DNA of 64,000 bases from Streptomyces sp. NBC_01260 (GTDB taxonomy: Bacteria; Actinomycetota; Actinomycetes; Streptomycetales; Streptomycetaceae): contig NZ_CP108464.1 in assembly GCF_036226405.1 (NCBI RefSeq), positions 5,580,001-5,644,000 on the forward strand. Direction: 5' to 3'. The notes below the pieces were generated by a model, which had not been told where the DNA came from, ran no database searches, and was given only the letters and a program-made list of their open reading frames with translations. Shown here piece by piece: positions 1-9,095 of the stretch. Position numbers and translations under genes: made by a program. Positions within the stretch are counted from its first letter, which is position 1, and the number at the start of each line of letters is the position of its first letter.

Positions 1-1
1 C

Positions 2-220
2 TGGCCGAACGACCGTGTCCTGCTCTCTGCCGACGGCGGACTCCCCCACTCCGGTCCCCACGGAGAGAAGTGGTGGCATATCTTCCACTCCACATACTCG
101 GAACTTCGAGCCTTCGGCTTCTCTCCCTCCGGGGAAACCATCGCCGTCGCGACGAGCAGTGATGTATCTCTGTGGACCCGCCGCCCTGAGCACCGCAACG
201 GCAGCGACGCTCAGCGCTGA
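2..220 (+). CDS. C-terminal part of a WD40-repeat protein (5' end outside window)
   Basis: The reading frame is open from the window edge to a TGA at 218-220 (72 residues). It ends with a blade-like stretch (FGFSPSGETIAVATSSDVSLW) typical of the D strand of a WD40 beta-propeller repeat. Only the tail is visible, so nothing can be said about the N-terminus or any fused kinase or NTPase domain. No other part of the protein is in the window, so it may be an intact gene or itself a remnant; the next feature downstream is a broken gene. Confidence 0.5.
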   Translation, partial: WPNDRVLLSADGGLPHSGPHGEKWWHIFHSTYSELRAFGFSPSGETIAVATSSDVSLWTRRPEHRNGSDAQR

Positions 221-261
221 CCAGCCCGCGACGCGGGCCCGCAACCACACGGAGCAAAAGG

Positions 262-690
262 GTGTGTGAACGCGGCTTGGAGGGTCAGGAGACCGTCCTG
301 GCGGTCGAGATCACCCGCGAGGGCTTCGACTGGGCGCTCTCGAACGCCGAACTCTCGCACTACGAACGGGGTGTGCACTCCGATCTCGCCACCTGGCAGC
401 GCACCCTGCGCCGCGCCCCGGCGCGCGTCCAGTGGGACCCCGAGCGTGATCTGCACCTGAACCGGCTGCCGTACCGCTCCCTCCAGCTCGGCCTCGCGGG
501 TGAGGCGGCGCGGCGTTACGCGGACGAGTGGACGGTGTCCGTCCGCGACGTCACCCCGCTGGCCCGGGAGATCCACGAGCTGGTCCGGGCGGGCCGCAAC
601 GACACGGCGGCCCGGCTCCTGCCGGAGGAGTCGCCGTACGCCGCACCCGTCGCACCGACCGTCCTCGGGTCGACACGAGCGGGCTGCTGA
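262..690 (+). pseudogene. 5'-truncated DUF4291 family gene
   Basis: The frame translates to the C-terminal two thirds of a DUF4291 protein: a VLAVEITREGFDWAL block, then RVQWDPERDLHLNRLPYRS and LAGEAARRYADEWTVSVRDVT, all characteristic of the family. Family members are about 190-210 residues and begin with a conserved 'VYQAY...PPFS..RMTWIKPSFLWM' region. That region is missing here: homology starts abruptly at residue 9, right after a GTG that has no convincing ribosome binding site. I therefore call it a deletion remnant rather than a gene. The biochemical function of the family is unknown to me. Confidence 0.65.
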
Positions 691-859
691 CCGGACCGTG
701 AATCCCTCGAGGGGGTCCGAGGGCGGCTTCTCCATGCCGAGGTCATGGGATGGAGACCCTGCGAAAACGCCTTGACCGCTCGTTCCGGCCCCCTGGTAGG
801 AAGATCACTGCCGGTGCGTTGCACCGGCTCACAGCGGCACATGAGCACGGAGGAACCAG

Positions 860-1276
860 ATGAACAAGCGCATCCTCGTTCGCATGGGCGCCACGGTGGT
901 GACGGCTCTGGGGCTCACCCTCACCGCGGGTGCCGGCACGTCCAGCGCCGCGGCCAAGCCCAATACGGTCGACTACTTCTACGCGGGCGGCAAGAAGGTG
1001 GCCGGGGTCGTGTTCGAGCCGCGCGACTCGGCGAAGGACGCCGAGCGGGTGGACGTCGACGACCTGCGCGCGGACAACCACTACATCTGGACCGAGGTCT
1101 ACGACGTCACCGCGGAGAAGAAGAAGGGCACCTGCCAGACGAGCACGTTCAAGTCCTGCGCGTTCAGCATCCCCGAGGGCCACAAGGTCCGGATCAACGT
1201 GTACCGGATGAACTCGAAGGACGTCGAGTTCCTCGACGAGGTGCACACCAAGAGCGGCAAGCTGCCCACGGCGTAG
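860..1276 (+). CDS. small secreted protein of unknown function
   Basis: 138 residues. A ribosome binding site (GGAGGA) lies 7 bases before the ATG. The N-terminus is a Sec signal peptide: basic MNKRILVR, hydrophobic TVVTALGLTLTAG, and probable cleavage after SSAAA near residue 32. The mature part of about 105 residues is soluble, rich in Lys, Asp and Val, with two cysteines (TCQTSTFKSCAF) positioned to form a disulfide. I do not recognise the family. The gene stands alone, with about 210 bases of spacer before the next gene. Confidence 0.75.
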   Translation: MNKRILVRMGATVVTALGLTLTAGAGTSSAAAKPNTVDYFYAGGKKVAGVVFEPRDSAKDAERVDVDDLRADNHYIWTEVYDVTAEKKKGTCQTSTFKSCAFSIPEGHKVRINVYRMNSKDVEFLDEVHTKSGKLPTA

Positions 1277-1487
1277 CCCGCGCGGAGAACGGATACCGCG
1301 ACGGCGCGACGCGATGACCCGGACGTTGGGGACGTGCCGGACGTCCGCGCCGGTGCGGTGGGCCGGGCCGTGCGGCGGGCATACCGCAGGCGGAGTACGC
1401 CCGCGGAGCGCCGTACGCCCTGAGGAGGCCGGGTACCTCCCCCTGGCGGCTGCGTGGACGGGGTGTTGGCCCGCTTAGGCTCAACAC

Positions 1488-4148
1488 ATGGAGACCCCTC
1501 ACGCGCGTACGTCCCGGTGGCGGCGCCTGCTGCCCCGCAGCCGCGGCCGGTGGGCCGCCGGCATCGCCGCACTCGTCGTGCTGGCCGGGGCGGGCACCTG
1601 GACCGCCGCGGCCGACGACAGCGCACCGGCCGTGCACCGTCAGGACCGGATGATGCGCATCGACGGGGTGTCCATCGACACCTCGTACTTCACCACCGGC
1701 GGCTCGCAGCGCCGGCCCGCGGTGCTGATCGGGCACGGTTTCGGCGGCAGCAAGGCCGACAACCGGGCGCAGGCCCAGCAGTTGGCGGCGGACGGGTACG
1801 CGGTGCTGACCTGGTCCGCCCGCGGCTTCGGCCGGTCCGGCGGGAAGACCTCGCTCAACGCACCCGGCGCCGAGGTGAAGGACGTCTCCCGGCTGATCGA
1901 CTGGCTGGCGGACCGGCCCGAGGTACAGCTCGACGCCGCGGGCGATCCGAGGGTCGGGGTCACGGGCGCCTCCTACGGCGGAGCGGTCTCGCTCCTGGCC
2001 GCCGGGTACGACCGGCGCGTCGATGCCATCGCCCCGGAGATGACGTACTGGAACCTCGCCGACGCGCTGTTCCCCGACGGGGTGTTCAAGAAGCTCTGGT
2101 CCGGGCTCTTCGTCACCACCGGCGGCGGCTGCGAGAACTTCGAGAAGCAGCTCTGCGCGATGTACGAGAGGGTCGCCGTCAACGGGAAACCGGACGCCGC
2201 CGCCCGTGCGCTGCTCACCGAGCGGTCGCCGAGCGCCGTGGCCGACCGCATCAAGGTGCCCGCGCTGATCATGCAGGGGCAGACCGACTCCCTCTTCCCG
2301 CTCGATCAGGCCGACGCCATGGCCAAGGCCGTCAAGGCGAACGGTGCGCCCGTCGCCGTCGACTGGGTCGCCGGCGGCCACGACGGCGGCGACAAGGAGT
2401 CCCACCGGGTGCGGCAGCGGGTCACCCACTGGTTCGACCGCTACCTGAAGGGCGACAAGGGCGCCGACACCGGCCCCGCCTTCCGCGTCACCCGGACCGG
2501 AGGCATCGACTCCACCGACGGGGCCGCCCTCACCCGCGGCGCGAGCGGCGACACCTACCCCGGGCTGAACAGCGGGGGAGTACCGGTCCGGCTGCGAGGC
2601 GGGACGCAGACGTTCAACAACCCCGCCGGGGCCGGCCCGCCCGCCATCTCCGCCGTTCCCGGCACCGGCGGCGGTCTCGCCCAGCTGTCCACCCTCGGCG
2701 TCGGGCTCTCCGTCGACTTCCCCGGGCAGAACGCCCGCTTCGAATCCGCCCCGCTGAAGACCGCGCGGCGCATCACCGGCTCGCCGACCGTGCGCGTGAA
2801 CGTGAAGGCGGGGAAGGGCGACGCGGTGCTGTTCGGCAAGGTGTACGACGTGTCGCCGGACGGCAAGCAGCAGGTGCTGCCCTCCCAGCTCGTCGCCCCC
2901 TACCGGATCACCCCCGAGCAGCAGGGCAGGCCCCTGGAGCTGACACTGCCCGCGGTCGACCACGAACTCGACTCCGGACACCGGCTCCGGCTCGTGCTGG
3001 CCGCCACCGACCTCGGCTACGCGTCCCCGGCCGCGCCGACCACGTACACCGTCTCCCTCGACGGCCCGCTCACCATCCCCACCGCACCCGGCCTCACGAC
3101 CGCCTCGGCCGCCCTGCCCTGGTGGACCTGGGGGCTCCCGGCCGCCGCCGTCGTGATCGCCGCCGCCCTGCTGCTCACCATGCGGCGCCGGACCGCCACC
3201 CCCGCCCCGGACCCCGCACTCACCGACGTACCGCTCCAGATCACCGGCCTGTCGAAGAAGTACGCGAAGTCCGCCGACCGGTACGCGGTCCGGGAGCTGT
3301 CCTTCCGGGTCGAGAAGGGCCAGGTGCTCGGGCTGCTGGGCCCCAACGGCGCGGGGAAGACCACCACGCTGCGCATGCTGATGGGGCTCATCACACCCGA
3401 CGACGGAGAGATCCGGGTCTTCGGGAGGGCCATCCGGCCCGGGGCGCCCGTGCTGTCACGCGTCGGGTCCTTCGTCGAGGGCGCCGGATTCCTGCCGCAC
3501 CTGTCCGGCCGCGCCAACCTGGAACTGTACTGGCAGGCCACCGGGCGGCCCGCCGCGGACTCGTACATCGAGGAGGCCCTGAAGATCGCCGGGCTCGGCG
3601 ACGCACTGGCCCGAGCGGTCCGCACCTACTCGCAGGGCATGCGGCAGCGGCTCGCCATCGCCCAGGCCATGCTGGGAATGCCGGACCTCCTCATCCTCGA
3701 CGAACCGACCAACGGCCTCGACCCGCCGCAGATCCGCGAGATGCGCGACGTGATGATCCGGTACGCGGCCGGCGGCCGGACCGTCATCGTCTCCAGCCAC
3801 CTCCTGTCCGAGGTCGAACAGTCCTGCACCCACCTGGTGGTCATGGACCGGGGCAGGCTCGTCCAGGCGGGCCCGGTCGCCGAGATCACCGGCTCGGGCG
3901 ACATGCTGCTCGTCACCACGGCGGAGGAGCTCACCGAACCCCTCGTGGAGAAGACCGCCGCGCTCCCGGGCATCGGCTCCGCCGTCCGCACGGACGACGG
4001 GCACGGGCTCCTGGTCCGGCTCGACGGGGCGACGTCCGCACAGCTGATCGCCGAACTGGTCCGGCTGGACGTGCCGGTGACCGGTGCCGGGCCGCACCGC
4101 CGCCTGGAGGACGCGTTCCTCACCCTGATCTCCGGAGGCTCCGCATGA
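1488..4148 (+). CDS. membrane-spanning CocE/NonD-type hydrolase fused to ABC transporter ATPase
   Basis: 886 residues joining two domains across a membrane helix. Residues about 20-42 form an N-terminal signal/anchor. Residues about 55-530 are an alpha/beta hydrolase of the S15/CocE group: oxyanion region GHGFGGSKAD, nucleophile elbow GASYGG (Ser about 162), acid in QGQTDSLFP, His in AGGHDGGD, then a jelly-roll-like domain (LRLVLAATDLGYAS). A helix at about 545-566 (WGLPAAAVVIAAALLLTMRRR) leads to a complete ABC ATPase: Walker A GPNGAGKT near 620, signature YSQGMRQR near 714, Walker B LLILDEPTNG near 735. The topology puts the hydrolase outside and the ATPase inside. The stop overlaps the permease start (ATGA), so they form one transporter. 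The substrate is unknown. Confidence 0.85.
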   Translation: METPHARTSRWRRLLPRSRGRWAAGIAALVVLAGAGTWTAAADDSAPAVHRQDRMMRIDGVSIDTSYFTTGGSQRRPAVLIGHGFGGSKADNRAQAQQLAADGYAVLTWSARGFGRSGGKTSLNAPGAEVKDVSRLIDWLADRPEVQLDAAGDPRVGVTGASYGGAVSLLAAGYDRRVDAIAPEMTYWNLADALFPDGVFKKLWSGLFVTTGGGCENFEKQLCAMYERVAVNGKPDAAARALLTERSPSAVADRIKVPALIMQGQTDSLFPLDQADAMAKAVKANGAPVAVDWVAGGHDGGDKESHRVRQRVTHWFDRYLKGDKGADTGPAFRVTRTGGIDSTDGAALTRGASGDTYPGLNSGGVPVRLRGGTQTFNNPAGAGPPAISAVPGTGGGLAQLSTLGVGLSVDFPGQNARFESAPLKTARRITGSPTVRVNVKAGKGDAVLFGKVYDVSPDGKQQVLPSQLVAPYRITPEQQGRPLELTLPAVDHELDSGHRLRLVLAATDLGYASPAAPTTYTVSLDGPLTIPTAPGLTTASAALPWWTWGLPAAAVVIAAALLLTMRRRTATPAPDPALTDVPLQITGLSKKYAKSADRYAVRELSFRVEKGQVLGLLGPNGAGKTTTLRMLMGLITPDDGEIRVFGRAIRPGAPVLSRVGSFVEGAGFLPHLSGRANLELYWQATGRPAADSYIEEALKIAGLGDALARAVRTYSQGMRQRLAIAQAMLGMPDLLILDEPTNGLDPPQIREMRDVMIRYAAGGRTVIVSSHLLSEVEQSCTHLVVMDRGRLVQAGPVAEITGSGDMLLVTTAEELTEPLVEKTAALPGIGSAVRTDDGHGLLVRLDGATSAQLIAELVRLDVPVTGAGPHRRLEDAFLTLISGGSA

Positions 4149-5023
4149 GTACCGCAGCCGAAGTCACCGAGGCCCCGGAAGCCCCCGGATACCGCGCCCG
4201 GCGCACCCTCCCCCTGCGCGTGGAGGCCGCACGGCAGCTGCGCAGGCGGCGCACCCTGCTCATGGGCGGGGTGCTGGGCGCGCTGCCGTTCATCCTGATC
4301 ATCGCGTTCGCGATCGGCGGCACCCCGGACGGCGGGCCCGGCGGCGGTGGCCGGCTCACCCTGATGGACACCGCGACCGCGTCCGCCGCGAACTTCGCCG
4401 CGACCTGTCTGTTCGTCTCGGCCGGATTCCTGCTCGTGGTCCCGGTGGCGCTGTTCTGCGGCGACACCGTGGCCTCCGAGGCCAGTTGGTCCTCGCTGCG
4501 CTATCTGCTGGCGGCGCCCGTGCCCCGGGCGCGGCTGCTGTGGAGCAAGCTCGTCGTGGCGCTCGGTTTCAGCCTGGCCGCGATGGTGCTGCTGCCGCTC
4601 GTCGCGCTGGCCGCGGGAGCCGCCGCGTACGGCTGGGGGCCGCTCGAACTGCCCACCGGCGGCGCGCTCGCGACCGAGGACACCGTGCCGCGGCTCGCGC
4701 TCGTCGTCGCGTTCATCTTCGTCTCCCAACTCGTCACCGCCGGGCTCGCGTTCTGGCTGTCGACCAGGACGGACGCCCCGCTGGGCGCGGTCGGCGGCGC
4801 GGTCGGGCTGACCATCGTCGGCAATGTGCTGGACGCCGTCACCGCGCTCGGCTCCTGGCGCGACTTCCTGCCCGCCCACTGGCAGTTCGCCTGGGCGGAC
4901 GCGCTCCAGCCCGACCTGGAGTGGGGCGGCATGGTGAAGGGCGCGGCGGTCTCGGTGACGTATGCCCTGATCCTGTTCGCCTTCGCCTTCCGAGGGTTCA
5001 GCCGTAAGGACATCGTGTCCTGA
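4145..5023 (+). CDS. ABC transporter permease (ABC-2 type)
   Basis: 292 residues. The start overlaps the stop of the hydrolase-ATPase gene by four bases. After a basic cytoplasmic N-terminus there are six predicted membrane helices (MGGVLGALPFILIIAFAIG, FLLVVPVALFCGD, ALGFSLAAMVLLPLVALAAGAAA, LALVVAFIFVSQLVTAGLAFWL, GAVGLTIVGNVLDAV, AVSVTYALILFAFAF), with the loop 'GDTVASEASWSSLRYLLAAPVPRARLLWSK' that is common in ABC-2 permeases. It supplies the channel for the fused ATPase. Direction is probably export, inferred from the absence of a binding protein. Confidence 0.85.
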   Translation: MSTAAEVTEAPEAPGYRARRTLPLRVEAARQLRRRRTLLMGGVLGALPFILIIAFAIGGTPDGGPGGGGRLTLMDTATASAANFAATCLFVSAGFLLVVPVALFCGDTVASEASWSSLRYLLAAPVPRARLLWSKLVVALGFSLAAMVLLPLVALAAGAAAYGWGPLELPTGGALATEDTVPRLALVVAFIFVSQLVTAGLAFWLSTRTDAPLGAVGGAVGLTIVGNVLDAVTALGSWRDFLPAHWQFAWADALQPDLEWGGMVKGAAVSVTYALILFAFAFRGFSRKDIVS

Positions 5024-5155
5024 CCCTGATGTTCCGCTGAACTCCCGCCCACCGTTGCCGCATCGAGATCCATCCGCAACATCCTCGCGGGCTCCCCGGC
5101 CCCCGCTCGCACGTCACATGCACACGTGGGACACGACGACGCAGGGGGTACGGGG

Positions 5156-6769
5156 ATGGAACGCCGGACACGGACGCACGGCCGGGCACGGATGTGCCGA
5201 GGGGTGCTGGGGCTGCTCCTGGCGGGCGGGGTGCTGCTCACGGGCTGCTCGGGGGAGGGGACCGGCAGCAAGAGTTCCGCCTCGGACCGCCGGGGAGCGC
5301 CCGCCCCCGCCCCGGCCGCCACCGGCCCAGCCGCCGAGAGCGGTGCGAAGGACGGCGCGAAGGAGCCGGACGACGCGAAGAAGGGGGACGGGCTGAAGGA
5401 GTCCGCACCGCCCGACTACCTGTCCACCTTCGCCCTGGACGTGGACACCGCGTCCTACGGATACGCGCGCCGCACGCTCGCCGACGGCAGGCTGCCGGGG
5501 CCGCGGACCGTACGGCCGGAGGAGTTCGTCAACAGCTTCCGCCAGGGCTACCGGCGCCCGGCGGGCAACGGCTTCACCGTCTCCGTCGACGGGGCACGGG
5601 CCGGTGCCGGGGGCGGCGACTGGTCCTTGGTGCGGGTCGGCCTGGCGACCAGAGCCGCACCGAGCAGTGCCGAACGGCCGCCCGCCGCCCTCACCTTCGT
5701 CGTCGACATCTCCGGCTCGATGGCCGCCTCCGACCGGCTCGGCCTGGTGAAGACCTCACTCGGCATCCTCACCGACGAACTGCGCGACGACGACTCGGTC
5801 TCCCTGGTCACCTTCAGCGACGAGGCGAAGACCGTGCTGCCGATGACCCGGCTGCGGGACCACCGCGGAAGGATCCACGACGCCGTCGACTCCATGGAAC
5901 CCGCCGACTCCACCAATGTGGGGGCAGGCGTCCGGCGCGGCTACGAGGAGGCGGTGGACGGCCACCGCGAGGGCGCGAGCAACCGGGTCGTCCTGCTCTC
6001 CGACGCACTCGCCAACACCGGCGAGACCGACGCCGACGCGATCCTCGAACGGATCGGCTCCGCCCGCCGCGAGTACGGCATCACCCTGTTCGGCGTCGGG
6101 GTCGGCAGCGACTACGGCGACGCGCTGATGGAGCGGCTCACCGACAAGGGCGACGGCCACACCACGTACGTCGCCGACGAGGAGCAGGCCCGCAAGGTCT
6201 TCGTCGACCAGTTGCCCGCACACCTCGAACTGACGGCGCGCGACGCCAAGGCGCAGGTGGCCTTCGACCCGAAGACCGTCGAGAAGTTCAGGCTGATCGG
6301 TTACGAGGACCGCAAGGTCGCCGACGAGGACTTCCGCGACGACAGTGTGGACGGCGGCGAGGTCGGCCCCGGGCACACGGTGACGGCGCTCTACGCCGTG
6401 CGTCTGCGGGACGGCGCCTCGGGCCATGTGGCCACCGCGACGGTGCGCTGGCTGGACCCCACGTCCCGGGCCGCGCACGAGGAGACGGGTGCGGTGGAGA
6501 CCGGGGCGGTCGAGGGGAGGCTCTGGGGCGGCCGCAGCACCCGGCTCCAGGTGACGGCGGTGGCCGCCTACTTCGCCGACGCCCTGCGCGGCGGCGGCCT
6601 TCCGGGCGCGCCGGGACTCGGTGAACTGGCCTCCAGGGCCAAGACGCTGGCCGCGAGCACGGAGGACGAGTCGGTGGCGAAACTGGCCACCGCGATCGGT
6701 CGCGCGGACCGGCTCAGGGGCGGCCGGGGCGACACCGGAACGGGTACGGGAGAGGGCGAGATGGACTGA
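5156..6769 (+). CDS. lipoprotein with VWA and YfbK-type domains
   Basis: 537 residues from the ATG at 5156; an upstream in-frame GTG at 5126 is less likely because a purine-rich stretch sits just before the ATG. The signal peptide ends in the lipobox LLTGC, followed by a charged linker rich in Ala, Lys and Asp. A YfbK N-terminal domain (YLSTFALDVDTASYGYARRTL, RPEEFVNSFR) precedes a von Willebrand A domain with an intact MIDAS (DISGSM). A C-terminal DUF3520-like region follows. The protein should be anchored outside the membrane and bind a metal-dependent ligand. Its role in Streptomyces is unknown. It is monocistronic as far as spacing shows. Confidence 0.85.
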   Translation: MERRTRTHGRARMCRGVLGLLLAGGVLLTGCSGEGTGSKSSASDRRGAPAPAPAATGPAAESGAKDGAKEPDDAKKGDGLKESAPPDYLSTFALDVDTASYGYARRTLADGRLPGPRTVRPEEFVNSFRQGYRRPAGNGFTVSVDGARAGAGGGDWSLVRVGLATRAAPSSAERPPAALTFVVDISGSMAASDRLGLVKTSLGILTDELRDDDSVSLVTFSDEAKTVLPMTRLRDHRGRIHDAVDSMEPADSTNVGAGVRRGYEEAVDGHREGASNRVVLLSDALANTGETDADAILERIGSARREYGITLFGVGVGSDYGDALMERLTDKGDGHTTYVADEEQARKVFVDQLPAHLELTARDAKAQVAFDPKTVEKFRLIGYEDRKVADEDFRDDSVDGGEVGPGHTVTALYAVRLRDGASGHVATATVRWLDPTSRAAHEETGAVETGAVEGRLWGGRSTRLQVTAVAAYFADALRGGGLPGAPGLGELASRAKTLAASTEDESVAKLATAIGRADRLRGGRGDTGTGTGEGEMD

Positions 6770-6872
6770 CCCGGGCCGCCCGCACCGAGGACGGAGCCGG
6801 GCGAGGCCCATTCGATCGCACGAGCGTACGAATGAAGGCTGCGCGGCCGGGGCTGCTGCGCCATGATGAGCC

Positions 6873-7358
6873 ATGGCCTCCCTGTTCCTCACTCTCGCCG
6901 TGATCACGACCGGCCTCTACGCGGGCTTCCTGCTGACCTTCCTGATCGCGGTCATGCCCGGCCTCGCGGCCCTGCCGGACGACGGTTTCACGGCAGCGAT
7001 GCGCCGCTTCAACGAGAAGGTCCCCGGACCCGTGTTCCTCGTCGTCTTCCTCGGAGTGATCGCCTTCCCGGCCGTCGCGCTCGTCGCCGGGCGGGACGCA
7101 TGGGGGTGGCCGCCGGTGGCCGCCGCGCTGGTCTGCACCGTCGGCTCCCACCTGGTCACGATCGCGGGCAACATACCGCTCAACAAGGCGCTTGCGGCAT
7201 CGGAATCACCCGCAGAAGCGAGGACAGCCGGGACAGCGGGCGAGGGCGGCGACAGCGCGGCCCGTACGGCGTTCGAGGCCCGCTGGAACATCTTCCACCA
7301 GATCCGGACCGCGCTCTCGCTCACCGCCTTCGTCCTGCTGACCGTCGCCGCGAACTAG
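6873..7358 (+). CDS. DUF1772 / anthrone-oxygenase-like membrane protein
   Basis: 161 residues with four membrane helices (LFLTLAVITTGLYAGFLLTFLIAVMPGL, VFLVVFLGVIAFPAVALVAG, VAAALVCTVGSHLVTIAGNIPLN, ALSLTAFVLLTVAAN). The pattern 'GLYAGFLLTF...VMPGL', a conserved NxPLNxxL and the C-terminal WNxxHxxRT match the DUF1772 family, which includes anthrone oxygenase-like proteins. No polyketide gene is nearby, so an oxygenase role here is unsupported. The 3' end overlaps the convergent gene at 7355-8503 by four bases (CTAG), so both stops share it. Confidence 0.75.
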   Translation: MASLFLTLAVITTGLYAGFLLTFLIAVMPGLAALPDDGFTAAMRRFNEKVPGPVFLVVFLGVIAFPAVALVAGRDAWGWPPVAAALVCTVGSHLVTIAGNIPLNKALAASESPAEARTAGTAGEGGDSAARTAFEARWNIFHQIRTALSLTAFVLLTVAAN

Positions 7359-8503
7359 ACTCTGTCGCCGTCCCGGCGTCCGTGCCCCTCCCGCCCCCGG
7401 GAAGCCGCAGGGGGCTCCCAGCCCGGACCCGGGCGGTCGGCGAGCCGCCGGGTGAACCCGTACACCCCGCGGACGCCGGTACCGGCGGCGACCAGGGCCA
7501 GGCACCAGGACAACGCGTCGGGTCCCACGCCGCGTTCGGCGACGACCAGGGCGAGGAGCGTCACCGCGGCCATGGCCAGCGCGTACCTGTGCACATCCGG
7601 GCGGTAGAGGGACGCACGCGGGGCCCGGCGCACGCGCCGGGGTGCCGTGGGGTGGGAGTGCTCCGGCGCGTACGCCGCCTCGGCGACATGGCGGTCGGTG
7701 GACCCCCAGACCACGTAGCCGTCGTCGGTGACCAGCGCGGCGCCCATCTGCTCCACCGGATCGCCCCAGGAACCGCCGGCAGCCGCCCAGCACAGCCATC
7801 CCTCACGGCCCTCCAGGACAGCAGCCGACTCCAGGTCCAGCCACGGGAACTGGGCGCTCTCCTCGTCCGCGGTCCGCAGGGCGATCTGCCTGTCCTCGGC
7901 CGACACCATCAGCCGGCGCGACGCACTCCAGCGCCCGTCGCCCTCACCGGTCCACACGGCGCTCCCCACCCGTACCCGGCGGGCGGCGACAGCCCCGGCG
8001 GCGGCGTCCCTGCGCAACTCGGCCGGCCCGGAGTGGGCCGACCCGCCGATCAGACCGCTCAGCCAACCGCGCAGCAGGAACAGTGAGATCAGGGCGGCGA
8101 CGGCGAGGAACAGCGGCATCACGGGCTCCAGCGGACCGGCGTGGGCGCCGATCGTGCGCACCACGACGAGCGGGAGCACGGACATGAACAGCGAGGGCAG
8201 GAGGGTCGCCCGTGTCATCCGGCGACGGGGCAGCCGTTCGGGGACGGAGGCGGAGCCCGGACCGTCCGAGAGCGCCGGGGCGGTCAGCGGCGGGGCGAGC
8301 AGCGCGCCGGCCCACCACAGTGCGGTCAGCAGCGCCGTCAGGACCGCGTAGATGACCGAACTGTCGCCCAGGAGCCGGTTCTCCGGGGCCGGGAAGAGCA
8401 GATTCAGTGCGGTGACAGCACCTGTCACCAGCGCCGCGGTGCCGGTGACGCGGCACCACCCGGTCGCACGTCTCAGCCGTACCGCATCGTCCTTGTGTGC
8501 CAC
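7355..8503 (-). CDS. hypothetical membrane protein
   Basis: 382 residues from a GTG preceded by GAAGGGGG. Upstream in-frame sequence is open further but lacks a better start. Four N-terminal helices (TGTAALVTGAVTALNLLF, YAVLTALLTALWWAGALLA, LLPSLFMSVLPLVVV, PLFLAVAALISLFLL) are followed by a soluble domain of about 150 residues that looks like a PH-like or YcxB-type beta fold (RQIALRTADEESAQFPWLDLESAAVLEG). Two further helices lie near the C-terminus. I do not recognise a named family. A 227-base gap separates it from the rhamnose operon upstream. Confidence 0.65.
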   Translation of the reverse strand: MAHKDDAVRLRRATGWCRVTGTAALVTGAVTALNLLFPAPENRLLGDSSVIYAVLTALLTALWWAGALLAPPLTAPALSDGPGSASVPERLPRRRMTRATLLPSLFMSVLPLVVVRTIGAHAGPLEPVMPLFLAVAALISLFLLRGWLSGLIGGSAHSGPAELRRDAAAGAVAARRVRVGSAVWTGEGDGRWSASRRLMVSAEDRQIALRTADEESAQFPWLDLESAAVLEGREGWLCWAAAGGSWGDPVEQMGAALVTDDGYVVWGSTDRHVAEAAYAPEHSHPTAPRRVRRAPRASLYRPDVHRYALAMAAVTLLALVVAERGVGPDALSWCLALVAAGTGVRGVYGFTRRLADRPGPGWEPPAASRGREGHGRRDGDRV

Positions 8504-8730
8504 GGTTCCCCCTTCGGGCCGTGTGCGGGGCGGTGCGTGCGGAACCCGGACGGACCGGTCCCGAGCCGCACCCCTTGCCCCCCTCGGCCCGGTGACGCGC
8601 ACCGACCCCACCACGGCGTTTCCAGAATCGATTCGCCCGGATACTACGCCGGGGCCCGTAGGCGGCGAACGGCGTTTCGAAGGGTGACGGTACGCACGCC
8701 CGCGATCCGACCGGGCCTGCCCGCCGTGCC

Positions 8731-9045
8731 TCACGCCAGGTGGAACACCTCGATGAGCGGCACCATCGCGTCGTCCGCCGCCTCCGGCTGCTGGAAGAAG
8801 TCCGCCATGTCCCGCTGCCACCGCTCGTTCACCTCGGTGGCGGCCATCGCCTGACGTGCCGCGTCGAAGTCCTCCGTCTCCAGATAGCCGACGAGCAGCC
8901 CGTCCTCGCGCAGGAAGAGCGAGTAGTTGTGCCAGCCCGCCGCGGAGAGCGCGGCGAGCATGTCGGGCCAGACCGCGGCGTGACGCTCGCGGTACTCGCC
9001 GATCCGGTCCTCGCGTACGTTCAGCAGGAAGCAGACACGCTGCAT
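8731..9045 (-). CDS. rhaM: L-rhamnose mutarotase
   Basis: 104 residues, the usual length of the RhaM/RhaU (DUF718) family. The enzyme interconverts alpha and beta anomers of L-rhamnose. Family marks are all present: MQRVCFLLNVREDRIGEYRERHAAVWPDML at the start, the WHNYSLFL strand, VGYLETEDFDAA, and a WQRDMADFF helix. It is the last gene of the rhaTPQS-rhaM set, 50 bases after the binding-protein gene, consistent with rhamnose supplied by the adjacent importer. No rhamnose isomerase, kinase or aldolase gene is in the window. Confidence 0.93.
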   Translation of the reverse strand: MQRVCFLLNVREDRIGEYRERHAAVWPDMLAALSAAGWHNYSLFLREDGLLVGYLETEDFDAARQAMAATEVNERWQRDMADFFQQPEAADDAMVPLIEVFHLA

Positions 9046-9095
9046 GACGGGGTCTCCCGGTAGGTGGAGCGGTCGGCGATCAGGGCTGCGGCTGC

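Noticed and set aside
1194..2981. 595-residue minus-strand frame opposite the hydrolase-ATPase gene
   Set aside because: A typical antisense shadow of high-GC coding DNA: Pro/Arg/Gly-rich and without any domain.
8504..8730. Gene or riboswitch in the gap between the membrane protein and rhaM
   Set aside because: No start with a ribosome binding site and no recognisable aptamer; only the GAATCGATTC palindrome is notable.
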